From Anaerolineae bacterium (GTDB taxonomy: Bacteria; Chloroflexota; Anaerolineae; Aggregatilineales; Phototrophicaceae): 64,000 nt of DNA. This document shows, piece after piece, positions 8,125-17,420 of the stretch. Within the stretch, counting starts at the first letter, position 1, and every line of letters begins with the position of its first letter. The DNA lies in the NCBI GenBank assembly GCA_013360465.1, contig JABWBO010000008.1:1-64000 (forward strand). The letters are read 5' to 3'. The notes under the pieces were generated by a model that saw only the letters and a program-made list of their open reading frames with translations, made no database searches and was not told the DNA's origin. The translations under genes were made by a program, and so were the position numbers.

Positions 8125-9273
8125 ATGCGCGACGCCCTGCGTCTCTTCATCGCCAGCGGCATCATCCACCCGGAACCGGGCGGACCGGCGACCTATCTGC
8201 ACCGCCTGCTGCCGGAACTTCAGGCGCGCGACTGGCAGGTCTCGGTCGTCAGCTACAGCGATGACCGCCCGGTCGAAGCGTACCCGTACCCCATCCAGCG
8301 CATCCCGCGCCGGGCGCTGCCGCTGCGCTGGTTCGACTATGCCCGCGCCGCCCGCCCGCTGCTGAAGTGGGCGGATGTCGTGTATCTGCACACGCTGGGG
8401 CTGCCGCTGCTCGGCGACCGCCGCGCGCCGCGCGTGGTCAAGATCGTCGGCGACCAGGGTTGGGAGCGCGCCATCCGCAAGGGCTGGGTCGCGGCGGCGC
8501 TGGACGTAGACGAATACCAGCGGGCGGCGCTGCCCGCTGCGGCAGCAGCCGACCGGGCGGCGCGAGCGCGTGAGGCGTCGGCACTCGACGGGGTGATCGT
8601 GCCCAGCGAGTACCTGAAGCGGATGGTCGTCGGCTGGGGCGTGGACCCGGCGAAAATCCAGGTGATCTACAACGCCCTGCCGCCGGAAGACCGCCGCGCC
8701 CCGTCTAGCAGCCCGCGCGACGCCCGCGCCGCCTTCGAACTGCCGCTGGATGCACCGATCTTCCTGACCGTCGGGCGGCTGGTGGCGTGGAAGGGGGTCG
8801 ATCATCTGATCACGGCGCTGCGACGGGTGAAAGACGCCCATCTGGTGGTCGCCGGGGAGGGTCCTCTGCTGGACTCCCTCAAAGTCGCAGCAGCAGATCT
8901 CGTCGAGCGGGTCCATTTCCTGGGGCGGGTCAACCGCGAGCGTATGCCCCTGCTGATGCGCGCCGCCGACTACCTCGTGCTGTATTCCGGCTACGAAGGG
9001 CTGTCGCACACCCTGCTGGAAAGCCTCGCCGTCGGCACGCCGGTGATCGCCAGCGACAAGGGCGGCAACCCCGAAGTCGTCCAGCACGGCGTCAATGGTT
9101 TGCTCGCGCCCTACGTCGATGTCGAGGCGCTGGCGGCAGCGCTGACCGAAGCGCTTCAGCCGGGAAAGCGCGAGTCGCTGACGGCGAACGCCTCAATCGG
9201 CATGGAGCGCTTCGACTTCGCCGCCATGATCGCGGCGACCGACCGCGCGCTGCGCACTTATGCCGCGCGCTGA
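8125..9273 (+). CDS. GT4-family glycosyltransferase
   Basis: 382 residues, GT-B fold. The N-terminal half carries the glycine-rich start of an acceptor domain (PEPGGPATYLHRLLPEL). The C-terminal half has the nucleotide-sugar domain: FLTVGRLVAWKGVDHLI, VVAGEGPLL, VHFLGRVNRERMP and the E-x7-E motif in GYEGLSHTLLESLAVGTPVI. Such enzymes add sugars to lipids, surface polysaccharides or small molecules. No other polysaccharide genes adjoin it except the GT39-like gene at 11224. The acceptor is unknown. Confidence 0.88.
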   Translation: MRDALRLFIASGIIHPEPGGPATYLHRLLPELQARDWQVSVVSYSDDRPVEAYPYPIQRIPRRALPLRWFDYARAARPLLKWADVVYLHTLGLPLLGDRRAPRVVKIVGDQGWERAIRKGWVAAALDVDEYQRAALPAAAAADRAARAREASALDGVIVPSEYLKRMVVGWGVDPAKIQVIYNALPPEDRRAPSSSPRDARAAFELPLDAPIFLTVGRLVAWKGVDHLITALRRVKDAHLVVAGEGPLLDSLKVAAADLVERVHFLGRVNRERMPLLMRAADYLVLYSGYEGLSHTLLESLAVGTPVIASDKGGNPEVVQHGVNGLLAPYVDVEALAAALTEALQPGKRESLTANASIGMERFDFAAMIAATDRALRTYAAR

Positions 9274-9357
9274 TCTGCCGCACCCCCGATCCGGCGCCGA
9301 GCGGATACACTCAAGACGTGTATAGGATTCCACCATAAACTGGAGGTGAACAAGTTC

Positions 9358-9714
9358 ATGTCCTCATCTGCCGCATCACCCTATCTGCTCTTCCCCGATC
9401 TGCTCGATCTGACCGTCGAGCCGCCTCAGGAAAGCATCATCAGCCGCACCCTGACCAAAGACGATCAGCTCAACGTCACGCTGTTCTCATTCGCCGCCGG
9501 GCAGGCGCTCACCGATCACAGCGCCGCATCGACGGCGATCATCCACATCCTCGACGGTGAGGCGGTGATCGGGCTGGGTGACGAGAAGTTCGACCTGAAG
9601 GCGGGCGCGTGGATTCGCATGGAGCCGCGCCTGACTCACAGCGTATTCGCCACGACATCCCTGAAGATGCTGCTGATCCTGCTGCCGAAGACCGCCGCCC
9701 TGAAAGAATCCTAG
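9358..9714 (+). CDS. Small cupin-domain protein
   Basis: 118 residues. GGAGGTGA at 9342-9349 is a near-perfect ribosome binding site 8 bp before ATG 9358; the GTG inside it (9346) was rejected. The single cupin barrel shows FAAGQALTDHSAASTAIIHILDGEAVIGLGDEKFDLKAGAWIRMEPRLTHSV in outline. The metal-ligand pattern is incomplete: there is one His in the first motif (TDHSA) and one in the last (RLTHSV). It may bind a metal or small ligand, but the function is unknown. It is 12 bp upstream of a polytopic membrane protein and probably cotranscribed with it. Confidence 0.8.
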   Translation: MSSSAASPYLLFPDLLDLTVEPPQESIISRTLTKDDQLNVTLFSFAAGQALTDHSAASTAIIHILDGEAVIGLGDEKFDLKAGAWIRMEPRLTHSVFATTSLKMLLILLPKTAALKES

Positions 9715-9726
9715 GAGACCGTCCCC

Positions 9727-10830
9727 ATGCGCGTTTCGATGCTGCGCTATCCGCTGTTTGCCGGGGTCTTGCTCATGCTGGCGGCTGCCGGATGGGCGGC
9801 GCTTCAGCGCGCCGGGTGGGCGCTGCCGGAAATCCGTCCGACGCTGGTCGGTATGCACGGTCCGCTGATGATCGGCGGCGTGTTTGGCGCGCTGATCTCC
9901 TTGGAGCGCGCCGTCGCCATCGCGGCGCTGATGCGTTCGCCGCGCCACTGGGCATTCCTCGCGCCGTTCTTCTCGGCAGCGGGCGGCGTCGTCCTGCTGC
10001 TGGTCGGCGCGGAACCGGCGGCGAAGCTGCTGCTGCTGGCGGGGAGCGCCTGCCTGGGGGCGGTCTACCTGCGTACCATCACCGTGCGCCGCTACTGGTC
10101 GCTCTATACCGTCATGATGGGACTGGGAGCCGTCCTGTGGCTGGTGGGCAACCTCGCCTGGGCAGCGGGACAGCCGATCTACGTCGCCATTCATCCCTGG
10201 CTGGGCTTCATCGTCCTGACTATCGTAGGCGAGCGAATCGAACTGTCGCGCGTGCTGCGCCACAGCCGGCGCACCGAGCAGCTGCTCATGGCGGCGGCAG
10301 CGGTCTACATCGGCGGCGTCCTGCTGGCGCTGATCGATCTGGGACTCGGCGTGCGGCTTTCCGGGTTGGGCGCGCTGCTCCTGGCGCTCTGGCTGATCCG
10401 CTTCGACCTTGCTCGAAGAAACGCCCGACAGACCGGGCTGGCGCGCTACATCGCCCTGTGCCTGCTGATCGGCTACGTCTGGCTCGGCGTAAGCGGCATC
10501 CTGGCGATAGCCTTCGGCGCGGTCTACGCCGGGCTTCAGTACGACGCCTTCCTGCACGCCGTCGCCGCCGGGTTCGTCCTGTCGATGGTCTTCGGGCACG
10601 CCCCGCTGATCTTCCCGGCGCTGACCGGGCGGCATATCGCCTACAGCAGCCTGTTCTACCTGCCGCTGATCCTGCTGCACGCCGCCGTCCTGCTGCGCGA
10701 GATCAGCGATCTCGCCGGCGCATTCGACGGCAGGATGTGGGCGTCGCTGCTGAACGCCGCAGCCGTCGTGATCTTCTTCGGGGTGGTCGCCGCCGGCGCG
10801 CTGCGCTCGATGCGCGGCGAACCGGGATAA
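9727..10830 (+). CDS. Polytopic membrane protein of unknown function (NnrS-like character)
   Basis: 367 residues with about ten predicted membrane helices. Conserved-looking histidines lie in or near helices: LVGMHGPLMIGGVFGALISLERA, YVAIHPWLGF, FLHAVAAGFVLSMVFGHAPLIFPALTGRHIAY. The spacing of these histidines recalls NnrS-type and oxidase-like haem proteins, but I cannot assign it to that family with confidence. The cupin gene immediately upstream suggests a joint, possibly redox or metal-related, role. Confidence 0.6.
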   Translation: MRVSMLRYPLFAGVLLMLAAAGWAALQRAGWALPEIRPTLVGMHGPLMIGGVFGALISLERAVAIAALMRSPRHWAFLAPFFSAAGGVVLLLVGAEPAAKLLLLAGSACLGAVYLRTITVRRYWSLYTVMMGLGAVLWLVGNLAWAAGQPIYVAIHPWLGFIVLTIVGERIELSRVLRHSRRTEQLLMAAAAVYIGGVLLALIDLGLGVRLSGLGALLLALWLIRFDLARRNARQTGLARYIALCLLIGYVWLGVSGILAIAFGAVYAGLQYDAFLHAVAAGFVLSMVFGHAPLIFPALTGRHIAYSSLFYLPLILLHAAVLLREISDLAGAFDGRMWASLLNAAAVVIFFGVVAAGALRSMRGEPG

Positions 10831-10900
10831 TCGATCATTGGCGCGGCGCGGGCGGCATGGTTTAATTGCCGCACCATCGTCCGGCGAGTGATGAAGCCTC

Positions 10901-11224
10901 ATGAGCGAGACCCGCGAAACTGTTGAGCCGATCTCCGGCGAACAAGCCCGCGCCATCCTGGAAGCGGCGATTGCCGAACGCCTGGGTGGGCACTGGCGCG
11001 ACGAGGACAGCGGTTGGCAGCTCGTCACCGGGCATGACTTCATGGCGCGGCTGACGCGCGGGCGGGTCAATGTCGATTTCTACGTCGATCTGCTCGGTCA
11101 GGTGACAGTACAGCAGAGCGAGATCACCGGTGCGCAGGACAGCGGGCGGCTGATCGCCTGGGTGTTCCTGCTCCTGTCGCTGGGAATCGCCTTCCTGATG
11201 GCGCGCATCGTCGGGTGGCTGTGA
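10901..11224 (+). CDS. Small tail-anchored protein of unknown function
   Basis: 107 residues. About 80 soluble residues are followed by one C-terminal membrane helix (LIAWVFLLLSLGIAFLMARI). No recognised domain. Its stop codon overlaps the next start (TGATG), so its translation is probably coupled to the glycosyltransferase-like gene downstream. Confidence 0.65.
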   Translation: MSETRETVEPISGEQARAILEAAIAERLGGHWRDEDSGWQLVTGHDFMARLTRGRVNVDFYVDLLGQVTVQQSEITGAQDSGRLIAWVFLLLSLGIAFLMARIVGWL

Positions 11225-12816
11225 TGGCTGCCGCCAGCCAATCCGCAGAGGTCCGTAGGGGCGATCCGGTGGCTCGCCCCTACGGGATGCTGGTTATCGT
11301 TGTGGCGGCGGTGCTGCTGGCAGCCCTGCCGGTGATCACCTATCCCCTGGGGCGCGATCAGGGCGAATTCGCCACCATCGGGCGCGGCATCCTGGACGGC
11401 AGAATCCCCTACGTCGATCTGTGGAATCCCAAACCGCCGGCGGTCTTCTACGTCTTCGCCGGGGCGATGGCGGTCTTCGGACGCAGCAGCGAGGCGCTCC
11501 GCCTGATCGACCTGCTGCTCTACCCGCCTATCGCGCTCGCCCTCTTCCTGATCGGGCGGCGCGCGGCGAGCGCCGGCGTCGGGCTGTGGGCAGCGCTGTT
11601 GTTCGGCGTGTTCTACTTCACCGAAACCTTCTGGACGCTCACCCAGAACGACGGGATCGCCCTGCTGCCCATGACCTGGGCGGCGGTCTGCGCCTTCGCC
11701 GCCGGCGATGCGCCGTCGAACCGGTCGGCGCCCTGGGCATTCGCCGCCGGCGCGCTGACCGCCGGTGCGGTGTGGTTCAAGTACCCGTTCGCCCTGTTCC
11801 TCCTGCCGGTCATCGCCGCCTACTGGGCAACTGCCAAGCGGGTTCGTCCGCGCGATGGCGCAGCTTTCGCCCTGGGCGGGCTGCTGATCGGCGGCGGCGG
11901 CATCCTGGTCATGGCGTCTATCGGCGCATGGGACGCCCTGTGGGAAAGCGCGGTCGTCACCAGCCGCTACACCGCGCTGGGCGCGGCGGAAAACGGCAAC
12001 CTGCTGCTGGTCGGCATCGGCTCGCGGCTGATCCACTGGTCGGGACTGTGGCTGCTGGCGGGAATCGCGGCGGCGAGCTATCTGCGGCGGCGGCGGGCGG
12101 GCGGGCGGCGGCGCGACCCCTGGACGGCGCTGCTGATCTGGCTGGTCGCCGGGTTCGCCATCATGATCGTTCAGCTCAAGGGCTATGATTATCACTGGCT
12201 GCCGATGTTCCCGCCGCTGGTCCTCTTCGCGGCGTTCGTCTTCGACTGGTTTCTGGGGCTGCTCTCCGCTGTCGTCCAGCGCCGCAAAGCCCTGCTGACT
12301 GCCGCCGTCGGGCTGGTCCTGCTGCTCGTGCCGACGCTCGAAGTCTGGGGCAAAGCGCTGCCCTATCTGACCGGGCAGATCGACCGCATCGCCTATGATG
12401 AAGGGTTCGTCGCCGGCGACGTTTACGCCCATGAATCGACGCTGATGGCGCAGTTCCTGCGCGAACGGGTCGCCCCCGGCGATTCACTGTTCATCTGGGG
12501 CTTCCGCCCGGAAATCTATTTCCTGAGCGGGCTGAACCCCGCCGTCCGGTTCATCTTCCAGTTCCCGCTGATCGCCGACTGGTATCCGCCGGAATGGCGC
12601 GACCAGACCGTCGAAATCCTGTGGGCAGCCCTGCCGCCTTACGCGCTCGTATTAGAGGCTGATTACATGCCTTGGGTCACAGGGAGCCAGGAGGATTCAC
12701 ATACGCTGCTTCTGGGGTATACTGAACTGCGTAACTGGCTGGAATTCAACTATGTGCGCGACTCGCAGATTGGTCCCTTCCTGATATGGCGACGCTTATC
12801 CACCCCGACATCCTGA
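11224..12816 (+). CDS. GT39/ArnT-like membrane glycosyltransferase
   Basis: 530 residues from ATG 11224, which overlaps the previous stop as TGATG; GTG at 11215 and ATG 11287 are alternatives. Many membrane helices are predicted. The first extracytoplasmic loop has the Asp/Glu-bearing motif typical of the PMT/ArnT superfamily (PLGRDQGEFATIGRGILDG) and the DLWNPKPPAVFY motif. These enzymes transfer sugars from polyprenyl-phosphate donors. Oddly, the first 21 codons include a 33-bp palindromic repeat (11253-11285) of the type found between genes elsewhere in the window, so the true start may be ATG 11287. The 3' end overlaps the next start as TGATG. Confidence 0.78.
   Translation: MAAASQSAEVRRGDPVARPYGMLVIVVAAVLLAALPVITYPLGRDQGEFATIGRGILDGRIPYVDLWNPKPPAVFYVFAGAMAVFGRSSEALRLIDLLLYPPIALALFLIGRRAASAGVGLWAALLFGVFYFTETFWTLTQNDGIALLPMTWAAVCAFAAGDAPSNRSAPWAFAAGALTAGAVWFKYPFALFLLPVIAAYWATAKRVRPRDGAAFALGGLLIGGGGILVMASIGAWDALWESAVVTSRYTALGAAENGNLLLVGIGSRLIHWSGLWLLAGIAAASYLRRRRAGGRRRDPWTALLIWLVAGFAIMIVQLKGYDYHWLPMFPPLVLFAAFVFDWFLGLLSAVVQRRKALLTAAVGLVLLLVPTLEVWGKALPYLTGQIDRIAYDEGFVAGDVYAHESTLMAQFLRERVAPGDSLFIWGFRPEIYFLSGLNPAVRFIFQFPLIADWYPPEWRDQTVEILWAALPPYALVLEADYMPWVTGSQEDSHTLLLGYTELRNWLEFNYVRDSQIGPFLIWRRLSTPTS
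11253..11285. repeat. Palindromic repeat inside the 5' end of a coding region
   Basis: CCGTAGGGGCGA at 11253-11264 and its exact complement at 11274-11285, 9-nt loop. It is the same TAGGGGCGA...TCGCCCCTA type seen at 28228-28250 and 17421-17477. It falls in frame within the N-terminus of the GT39-like gene. Confidence 0.75.
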
Positions 12817-13271
12817 TGAGCAAAAAACACGAGAAAATCCCCAAACCCCATATCACCGTGCGCGGCGCCGTCGAGGCGGACATCCCGGCGATGGTCGAGC
12901 TGATCCGCCATTACGTCGATGAGGGCATCCTGCTGGCGCGCACGCTCGACGAGATGATCGAACTGCTGCCCGGCTTCTTCGTCGCCGTCACCGACGAAGG
13001 CAGGCTGGTCGGCTGCGCGGCGCTGGAAATCTACTCGCCCAAGCTGGCGGAACTGCGCAGCGTCGCCGTCGCGCCGGAAGCCCAGGGCTTGGGCGTCGGC
13101 AGCATGCTGGTCGAAGCCTGCGTCGCCCGCGCCCACGAACACCACATCTTCGAAGTGATGGCGATCACCTCTCAGGATGCTTTTTTCAAGCGCTGCGGCT
13201 TCGATTACACGCTTTCCGGCGTGAAGCGCGCGCTGTTCCTGCAAACCCGCGACCACTACACCGACCGCTAA
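12816..13271 (+). CDS. GNAT N-acetyltransferase, ArgA-like
   Basis: 151 residues from ATG 12816, which overlaps the preceding stop (TGATG); an in-frame ATG at 12786 would overlap that gene by 30 bp. The acetyl-CoA pyrophosphate loop is APEAQGLGVGSMLV, preceded by the beta-strand LAELRSVAV. The sequence ITVRGAVEADIPAMVELI at the start and FEVMAITSQDAFFKRCGF near the end resemble the acetyltransferase domain of amino-acid N-acetyltransferases (glutamate to N-acetylglutamate, arginine synthesis). No arginine genes are adjacent, so the substrate is uncertain. Confidence 0.82.
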   Translation: MSKKHEKIPKPHITVRGAVEADIPAMVELIRHYVDEGILLARTLDEMIELLPGFFVAVTDEGRLVGCAALEIYSPKLAELRSVAVAPEAQGLGVGSMLVEACVARAHEHHIFEVMAITSQDAFFKRCGFDYTLSGVKRALFLQTRDHYTDR

Positions 13272-13292
13272 TCTGTAAACAGGTCCCCTCTG

Positions 13293-14087
13293 ATGCGCTA
13301 TTTCGGATTCCTCGCCCGCTTCGTGATCATCCCGCTGGCGGCGCTGACCTTCATCCTGTGGCGTGGGGCGCGGCGCGGCAAAAAAATGCCGGAAGCGCTC
13401 CAGGGCATCCCGCCGCTGGCGGCGCTGGCGGGGCACGTCGCCGTCGCCGTCGCCTACACCACCCCCTGGGACAACTACCTGGTGGCGTCCAAAGTGTGGT
13501 GGTACGACCGCAAACTGGTCACCGGGCTGGTACTCGGCTATGTGCCGATCGAAGAATACACCTTCTTCGTGCTGCAAACGCTGCTGACCGGGGCGTGGAT
13601 GCTGTTCCTGGCGAACCACCTGCCGCACGACGAGCGCCCGCCGGTCAACCCGCTGCGCTTCCGCCTGGGCATGGCGGCGGCGCTAGGGGCGATCTGGCTC
13701 GGCGCGGTGTGGAACCTGTTCCGGGGTCCCAAGTCGCGGACGTACCTGAGCCTGGTGCTGTCCTGGGCGCTGCTGCCGATCATCTTCCAGGTCGCCTTCG
13801 GCGGCGACATCCTGTGGCAGCACCGCCGTCTGGTGGCGCTCGGCATCATCCCCTCGACGCTCTACCTGGGCATCTCGGACTCGCTGGCGATTGACTCCGG
13901 GACCTGGACGATCAACCCGGAAAAGACGGTCAACGTCGATCTGGGCGGCAAGCTGCCCCTGGAAGAAGGGCTGTTCTTCCTGCTGACCAACACGCTGATC
14001 AGCCTGGGCATGACGCTGGTGCTGTCTAAAGAAAGCCAGAAGCGCGTGCCGGGTCCGCTGCGCCGTCTGCTGAAGATCGAGAAATAG
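13293..14087 (+). CDS. Lycopene cyclase domain protein (carotenoid synthesis)
   Basis: 264 residues with six to seven membrane helices. It contains two lycopene-cyclase-domain repeats. The first has TTPWDNYLV, VWWYDRKLVTGLVLGYVPIE and EYTFFVLQTLL. The second has SLAIDSGTWTI and LGGKLPLEEGLFFLLTN. This matches the fused CrtYc-CrtYd-type cyclase of Gram-positive bacteria, archaea and some Chloroflexota, which closes the ends of lycopene or related carotenoids. No other carotenoid gene is in the window. Confidence 0.88.
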   Translation: MRYFGFLARFVIIPLAALTFILWRGARRGKKMPEALQGIPPLAALAGHVAVAVAYTTPWDNYLVASKVWWYDRKLVTGLVLGYVPIEEYTFFVLQTLLTGAWMLFLANHLPHDERPPVNPLRFRLGMAAALGAIWLGAVWNLFRGPKSRTYLSLVLSWALLPIIFQVAFGGDILWQHRRLVALGIIPSTLYLGISDSLAIDSGTWTINPEKTVNVDLGGKLPLEEGLFFLLTNTLISLGMTLVLSKESQKRVPGPLRRLLKIEK

Positions 14088-14132
14088 AAGCACCGGCAGC
14101 GCGCTCACTTCGGCGCGCGGCGGACCCCTCCG

Positions 14133-15752
14133 CTACATCCTGAACACGCCGTACTGGCTCGGCGGAATCGGCGCATTCAGGCAGGCGCTCAGCGCCAGCG
14201 CCAGGACGCGGCGCGTCTCGATGGGGTCCAGAATACCATCATCCCACAGCCGCCCGGTCGAATAGTAAGGGCTGCCCTCGCGCTCATACTTCTCCAGGAT
14301 CGGCGCTTTGAACGCCGTCTGCTCCTCCGACGGCAGGTCCGGCTTGCCCTGGCGCGCCAATTGATCGCGCTTGATGGTCAGCAGCACGTTCGCCGCCTGT
14401 TCCCCGCCCATGACGCTGATGCGCGCGTTGGGCCACATCCATAAGAAGCGCGGCGCATAGGCGCGCCCACACATGCCGTAATTGCCCGCGCCGAAGCTTC
14501 CGCCGACGATCAGCGTCAGCTTGGGGACGCGGGCGTTGGCGACAGCGTGGACCATCTTCGCGCCGTCTTTGGCGATGCCGCTCGTCTCGTAGGCTTTGCC
14601 GACCATGAAGCCGGTGATGTTCTGCAAAAACAACAGCGGAATGCCCCGCGCCGTGCAGAGTTCGACGAAGTGCGCCCCTTTCAGCGCCGATTCGCTGAAG
14701 AGGACGCCGTTGTTGCCGATGATCCCCACCGGCATCCCGGCGATGCGGGCGAAGCCGGTCACCAGCGTGACGCCGTAATCGGCTTTGAATTCGCGCAGCC
14801 GGCTGCCATCGACCAGGCGGGCGATCACCTCGCGCACGTCGTAGGACTCGCGGAAAGTGGTCGGCAGGATGCCGTAGAGTTCTTCGGCGGGGTAGAGCGG
14901 CTCCTCTGGCGCAGCGAGATCGAGCGTCACTAGCTTGCGGTGGTTGAGGGTGGCGGCGATCTGCCGGACGATGCCCAGAGCGTGATCGTCATCCTCGGCG
15001 AAGTGATCCGCCACGCCGGAGCGGTGCGTATGCACAAACGCCCCGCCCAGCTCTTCCGCCGTCACCTCTTCGCCGGTAGCCGCCTTCACCAGCGGTGGAC
15101 CGCCCAGGAAGATGGTCCCCGTCTTGCTGACGATCACCGTCTCGTCGGACATCGCCGGGACGTAAGCGCCGCCCGCCGTGCAGCTTCCCATCACGGCGCT
15201 GATCTGCGGGATGCCGGCGGCGCTCATCTGCGCCTGGTTGTAGAAGATGCGCCCGAAGTCGTCGGCGTCCGGGAAGACTTCGTCCTGCATGGGCAGGAAC
15301 GCCCCGCCGCTGTCCACCAGGTAGATGCAGGGCAGGCGGTTTTCCAGCGCGATCTGCTGCGCGCGCAGGTGTTTCTTGACCGTCAGCGGGAAATACGTGC
15401 CGCCCTTGACTGTCGCGTCGTTGGCGACGATCAGGCATTCGACGCCGCTCACCCGCCCGATTCCGGCGACGATGCCGGCGGCGGGCGCTTCGCCGTCGTA
15501 CAGGTCCCAGGCGGCGAGCGGGGCGATCTCCAGAAAAGGCGAGCCGGAGTCGATCAGCCGGTCGATGCGGTCGCGGACGAACAGCTTGCCCTGTTCCCGG
15601 TGGCGCTGCTGATACTGTTCCCCGCCGCCCGCCCGGACGAGCGCCAGCCGCGCGCGCAGTTCCGCCGCCAGCGCCCGATGATGCGCGGCGTTCGTCTGAA
15701 AGCGCTCGTCCTGCGGATCAATCTGCGACTCGATGACATCCATGGGCGACAT
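14133..15752 (-). CDS. mccB: Methylcrotonyl-CoA carboxylase beta (carboxyltransferase) subunit
   Basis: 539 residues, full length. The two crotonase-like halves of a biotin-dependent carboxyltransferase are visible: [20 protein letters not shown] and the MCC-type signature [16 protein letters not shown] in the first, and [23 protein letters not shown] with [15 protein letters not shown] in the second (each quoted only in part). It transfers CO2 from biotin to 3-methylcrotonyl-CoA in leucine breakdown; geranyl-CoA or another acyl-CoA remains possible. The biotin-bearing alpha subunit is not in the window. The start may instead be the in-frame ATG at 15743. It is divergent from the gene at 15899. 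Confidence 0.9.
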   Translation of the reverse strand: MSPMDVIESQIDPQDERFQTNAAHHRALAAELRARLALVRAGGGEQYQQRHREQGKLFVRDRIDRLIDSGSPFLEIAPLAAWDLYDGEAPAAGIVAGIGRVSGVECLIVANDATVKGGTYFPLTVKKHLRAQQIALENRLPCIYLVDSGGAFLPMQDEVFPDADDFGRIFYNQAQMSAAGIPQISAVMGSCTAGGAYVPAMSDETVIVSKTGTIFLGGPPLVKAATGEEVTAEELGGAFVHTHRSGVADHFAEDDDHALGIVRQIAATLNHRKLVTLDLAAPEEPLYPAEELYGILPTTFRESYDVREVIARLVDGSRLREFKADYGVTLVTGFARIAGMPVGIIGNNGVLFSESALKGAHFVELCTARGIPLLFLQNITGFMVGKAYETSGIAKDGAKMVHAVANARVPKLTLIVGGSFGAGNYGMCGRAYAPRFLWMWPNARISVMGGEQAANVLLTIKRDQLARQGKPDLPSEEQTAFKAPILEKYEREGSPYYSTGRLWDDGILDPIETRRVLALALSACLNAPIPPSQYGVFRM

Positions 15753-15818
15753 CCCGTCAGTCTTTTCTCAACGGTGCAGCGCCGATTTTACTCCAAATCG
15801 CCGCGACGCATCATCGGC

Positions 15819-15847
15819 TTAACATCCCGTCTCTTTTGCAGTATGAT
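15819..15847 (+). promoter_or_regulatory. Sigma-70-type promoter upstream of the anchored protein
   Basis: TTAACA at 15819-15824 and TATGAT at 15842-15847 with a 17-bp spacer. The predicted start near 15854 gives a leader of about 45 nt before ATG 15899. Confidence 0.6.
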
Positions 15848-15898
15848 CTGCCGAGTTTTGCCCGGTACAGCTTTTTTCATTCTCGGAGCTTCCTCAAT

Positions 15899-17248
15899 AT
15901 GACCAGTAACAGCGCCAGACGCGCGAGCATCGCCCTCGGCATCTTCATGGCTATCGTGCTGATCGCCGGCGCGATTATCCCGATCTTCACGCAGAATCAG
16001 ACCACCACCACCGAGACCACCCCCCCGACCGAAGCACCGATCCCGACGTTTCCACCGCCCCCCTCCAACCTGACGGAGATCACCTTCGATAAGGTGTATC
16101 TGCACCCGACCGGCATCTTCAGCATCGGACAGCCGGACGGCTGGGAGGCGAGCGAGCCGAACAAGGGGGCGACCATCGCCCAGGTCAACCTGGTCAACAA
16201 CGAAGCGCTGGCGGTCGTGGACAGCTACGTCGAGGATGCCGGCGGAGCGATCCAGCCGGAAGAACTGTCGGGGCGCTTCACCCGCGAGGTGATCAACGCC
16301 AGCTGGGCGCGCTTCAATCAGTGGGAAGAAGCCAACCGCGTCTTTGACCCGGCGACGCAGCGCCTGCAGATTGACTTCAACATCACCCTCACCCGCCAGC
16401 AGTACGTCGCCCGTCAGTACGTCTGGACGGATGGACGCTGGATTTACGTGGTGCGCGTACTCGCCCCGGAAAACGCCACCGAGATGCTGCGCTACCTGCT
16501 GGATGGCTTCGCCGCATCGTTCACGCCCAATACCTTCTTCCAGGGGACGCCGCTGGACTGGACGGCGCATTACGACAGCGCCGCCAACACCGTCATCCGC
16601 TATCCTTCAGAATGGCAGGTCACCGACAGCGCCCTGGGCGGTCCGACCAGCATCGCCAGCAGCAACGGCGTTCAGCTGCGTCTGACGAATGCCGCCGGCA
16701 CAACGGTCAATGATGAAGACGCCGCCCGCGCTTTCGCCGAGTCGCTGCGCGCCGGGCTGACCGTCTCCAGCGTGAACGCGGTCGAACACGGCGGCGTCCC
16801 CGGTTTCGCTGTCGCCTACACCTTCAGCACCGTCGATGGTGAAGGGCAGAGCGGTCTGGCGGTCCTGCTGAATGGAACGGACGGCGCGCTGCACGTCGCC
16901 GATCTGCGCTTCCCGGCGGCGAACATCGACCTGAACGCCATCGCCCCCGACGCGGCAGCCGAGACGGCGGCGGAAGCGACCGCCGAAGCGCCGGCGCTGG
17001 ACGTTACCGACGCCGCGCAGATCGACATCTACCGCGATCTGGCGCGGGTGATGAACACCTTCGTGACCGTCCAGCCGATCCCGCTGGCGAACGTTGAGGT
17101 GACTCCGACGGTCGTGCCGACCGTCGCCGCGCCGGTCGAAGCGACGGCGGAAGCCACCGTCGAGGCGGCAGCAGAAGCCACTGCGGAGTCGGCGGCTGAA
17201 GCGGAGGCAACCCCGGAAGCGACACCAGAGGCGACCGAAGCGAGCTAG
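15899..17248 (+). CDS. Membrane-anchored secreted protein with PsbP/Mog1-like repeats and Ala/Glu/Thr tail
   Basis: 449 residues from ATG 15899 with GGAG at 15885-15888; an in-frame TTG 63 bp upstream lies within the promoter region. One N-terminal membrane helix (IALGIFMAIVLIAGAIIPIF) is followed by a Thr/Pro linker. Two similar domains then each open with a short motif, HPTGIFSIGQPDGW and NTVIRYPSEWQVT, which resembles the start of PsbP/DUF1795-type folds. The last 60 residues are a low-complexity AEATAEA / ATPEATPEA tail. It is probably anchored to the outer face of the membrane. No enzymatic motif is seen. Confidence 0.6.
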   Translation: MTSNSARRASIALGIFMAIVLIAGAIIPIFTQNQTTTTETTPPTEAPIPTFPPPPSNLTEITFDKVYLHPTGIFSIGQPDGWEASEPNKGATIAQVNLVNNEALAVVDSYVEDAGGAIQPEELSGRFTREVINASWARFNQWEEANRVFDPATQRLQIDFNITLTRQQYVARQYVWTDGRWIYVVRVLAPENATEMLRYLLDGFAASFTPNTFFQGTPLDWTAHYDSAANTVIRYPSEWQVTDSALGGPTSIASSNGVQLRLTNAAGTTVNDEDAARAFAESLRAGLTVSSVNAVEHGGVPGFAVAYTFSTVDGEGQSGLAVLLNGTDGALHVADLRFPAANIDLNAIAPDAAAETAAEATAEAPALDVTDAAQIDIYRDLARVMNTFVTVQPIPLANVEVTPTVVPTVAAPVEATAEATVEAAAEATAESAAEAEATPEATPEATEAS

Positions 17249-17261
17249 GCCCTCACCCCTG

Positions 17262-17293
17262 CCCCTCTCCCGCGCTCACGCGCGGGAGAGGGG
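17262..17293. repeat. Palindromic intergenic repeat (14-bp stem)
   Basis: CCCCTCTCCCGCGC at 17262-17275, TCAC loop, complement at 17280-17293, flanked by CCTCACCCCTG. It is the inverted counterpart of the element at 5016-5043. Confidence 0.7.
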
Positions 17294-17350
17294 TGGAGTA
17301 ACTTGTCGGATACGCCGCTGAAGTAGAAGCTCGAAAGAAATCCACGAGCA

Positions 17351-17369
17351 GGAGACCCGGCGGGTCTCC
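17351..17369. repeat. Short palindrome in a repeat-rich intergenic gap
   Basis: GGAGACCCG and its complement CGGGTCTCC around one G, followed by CCTAC as in the other repeats. The 276-bp gap 17249-17524 between convergent genes holds this and the two neighbouring repeats and no gene. Confidence 0.6.
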
Positions 17370-17420
17370 CCTACACCTGCCTACCAAACAAGGCTGTTCC
17401 AAGAGAATAATCGAGCAGTT

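Noticed and set aside
7051-9087. Long minus-strand open frame (678 codons) opposite YchF and the GT4 gene
   Set aside because: Shadow of two well-recognised plus-strand genes in G+C-rich DNA; its translation is Arg/Gln/Asp-rich with no domain.
9727-10830. NnrS nitric-oxide-response protein
   Set aside because: Helix and histidine layout is suggestive, but I could not match the family motifs, so it stays an unknown membrane protein.
9487-11070. Minus-strand open frame of 527 codons
   Set aside because: Opposite the cupin and membrane-protein genes, with a translation of repetitive charged residues and no recognised motif.
16950-17245. Repetitive GCGGAAGCGACC-like DNA as a possible tandem-repeat or CRISPR array
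   Set aside because: It is irregular codon repetition for the Ala/Glu/Thr tail, with no constant repeat or spacer length.
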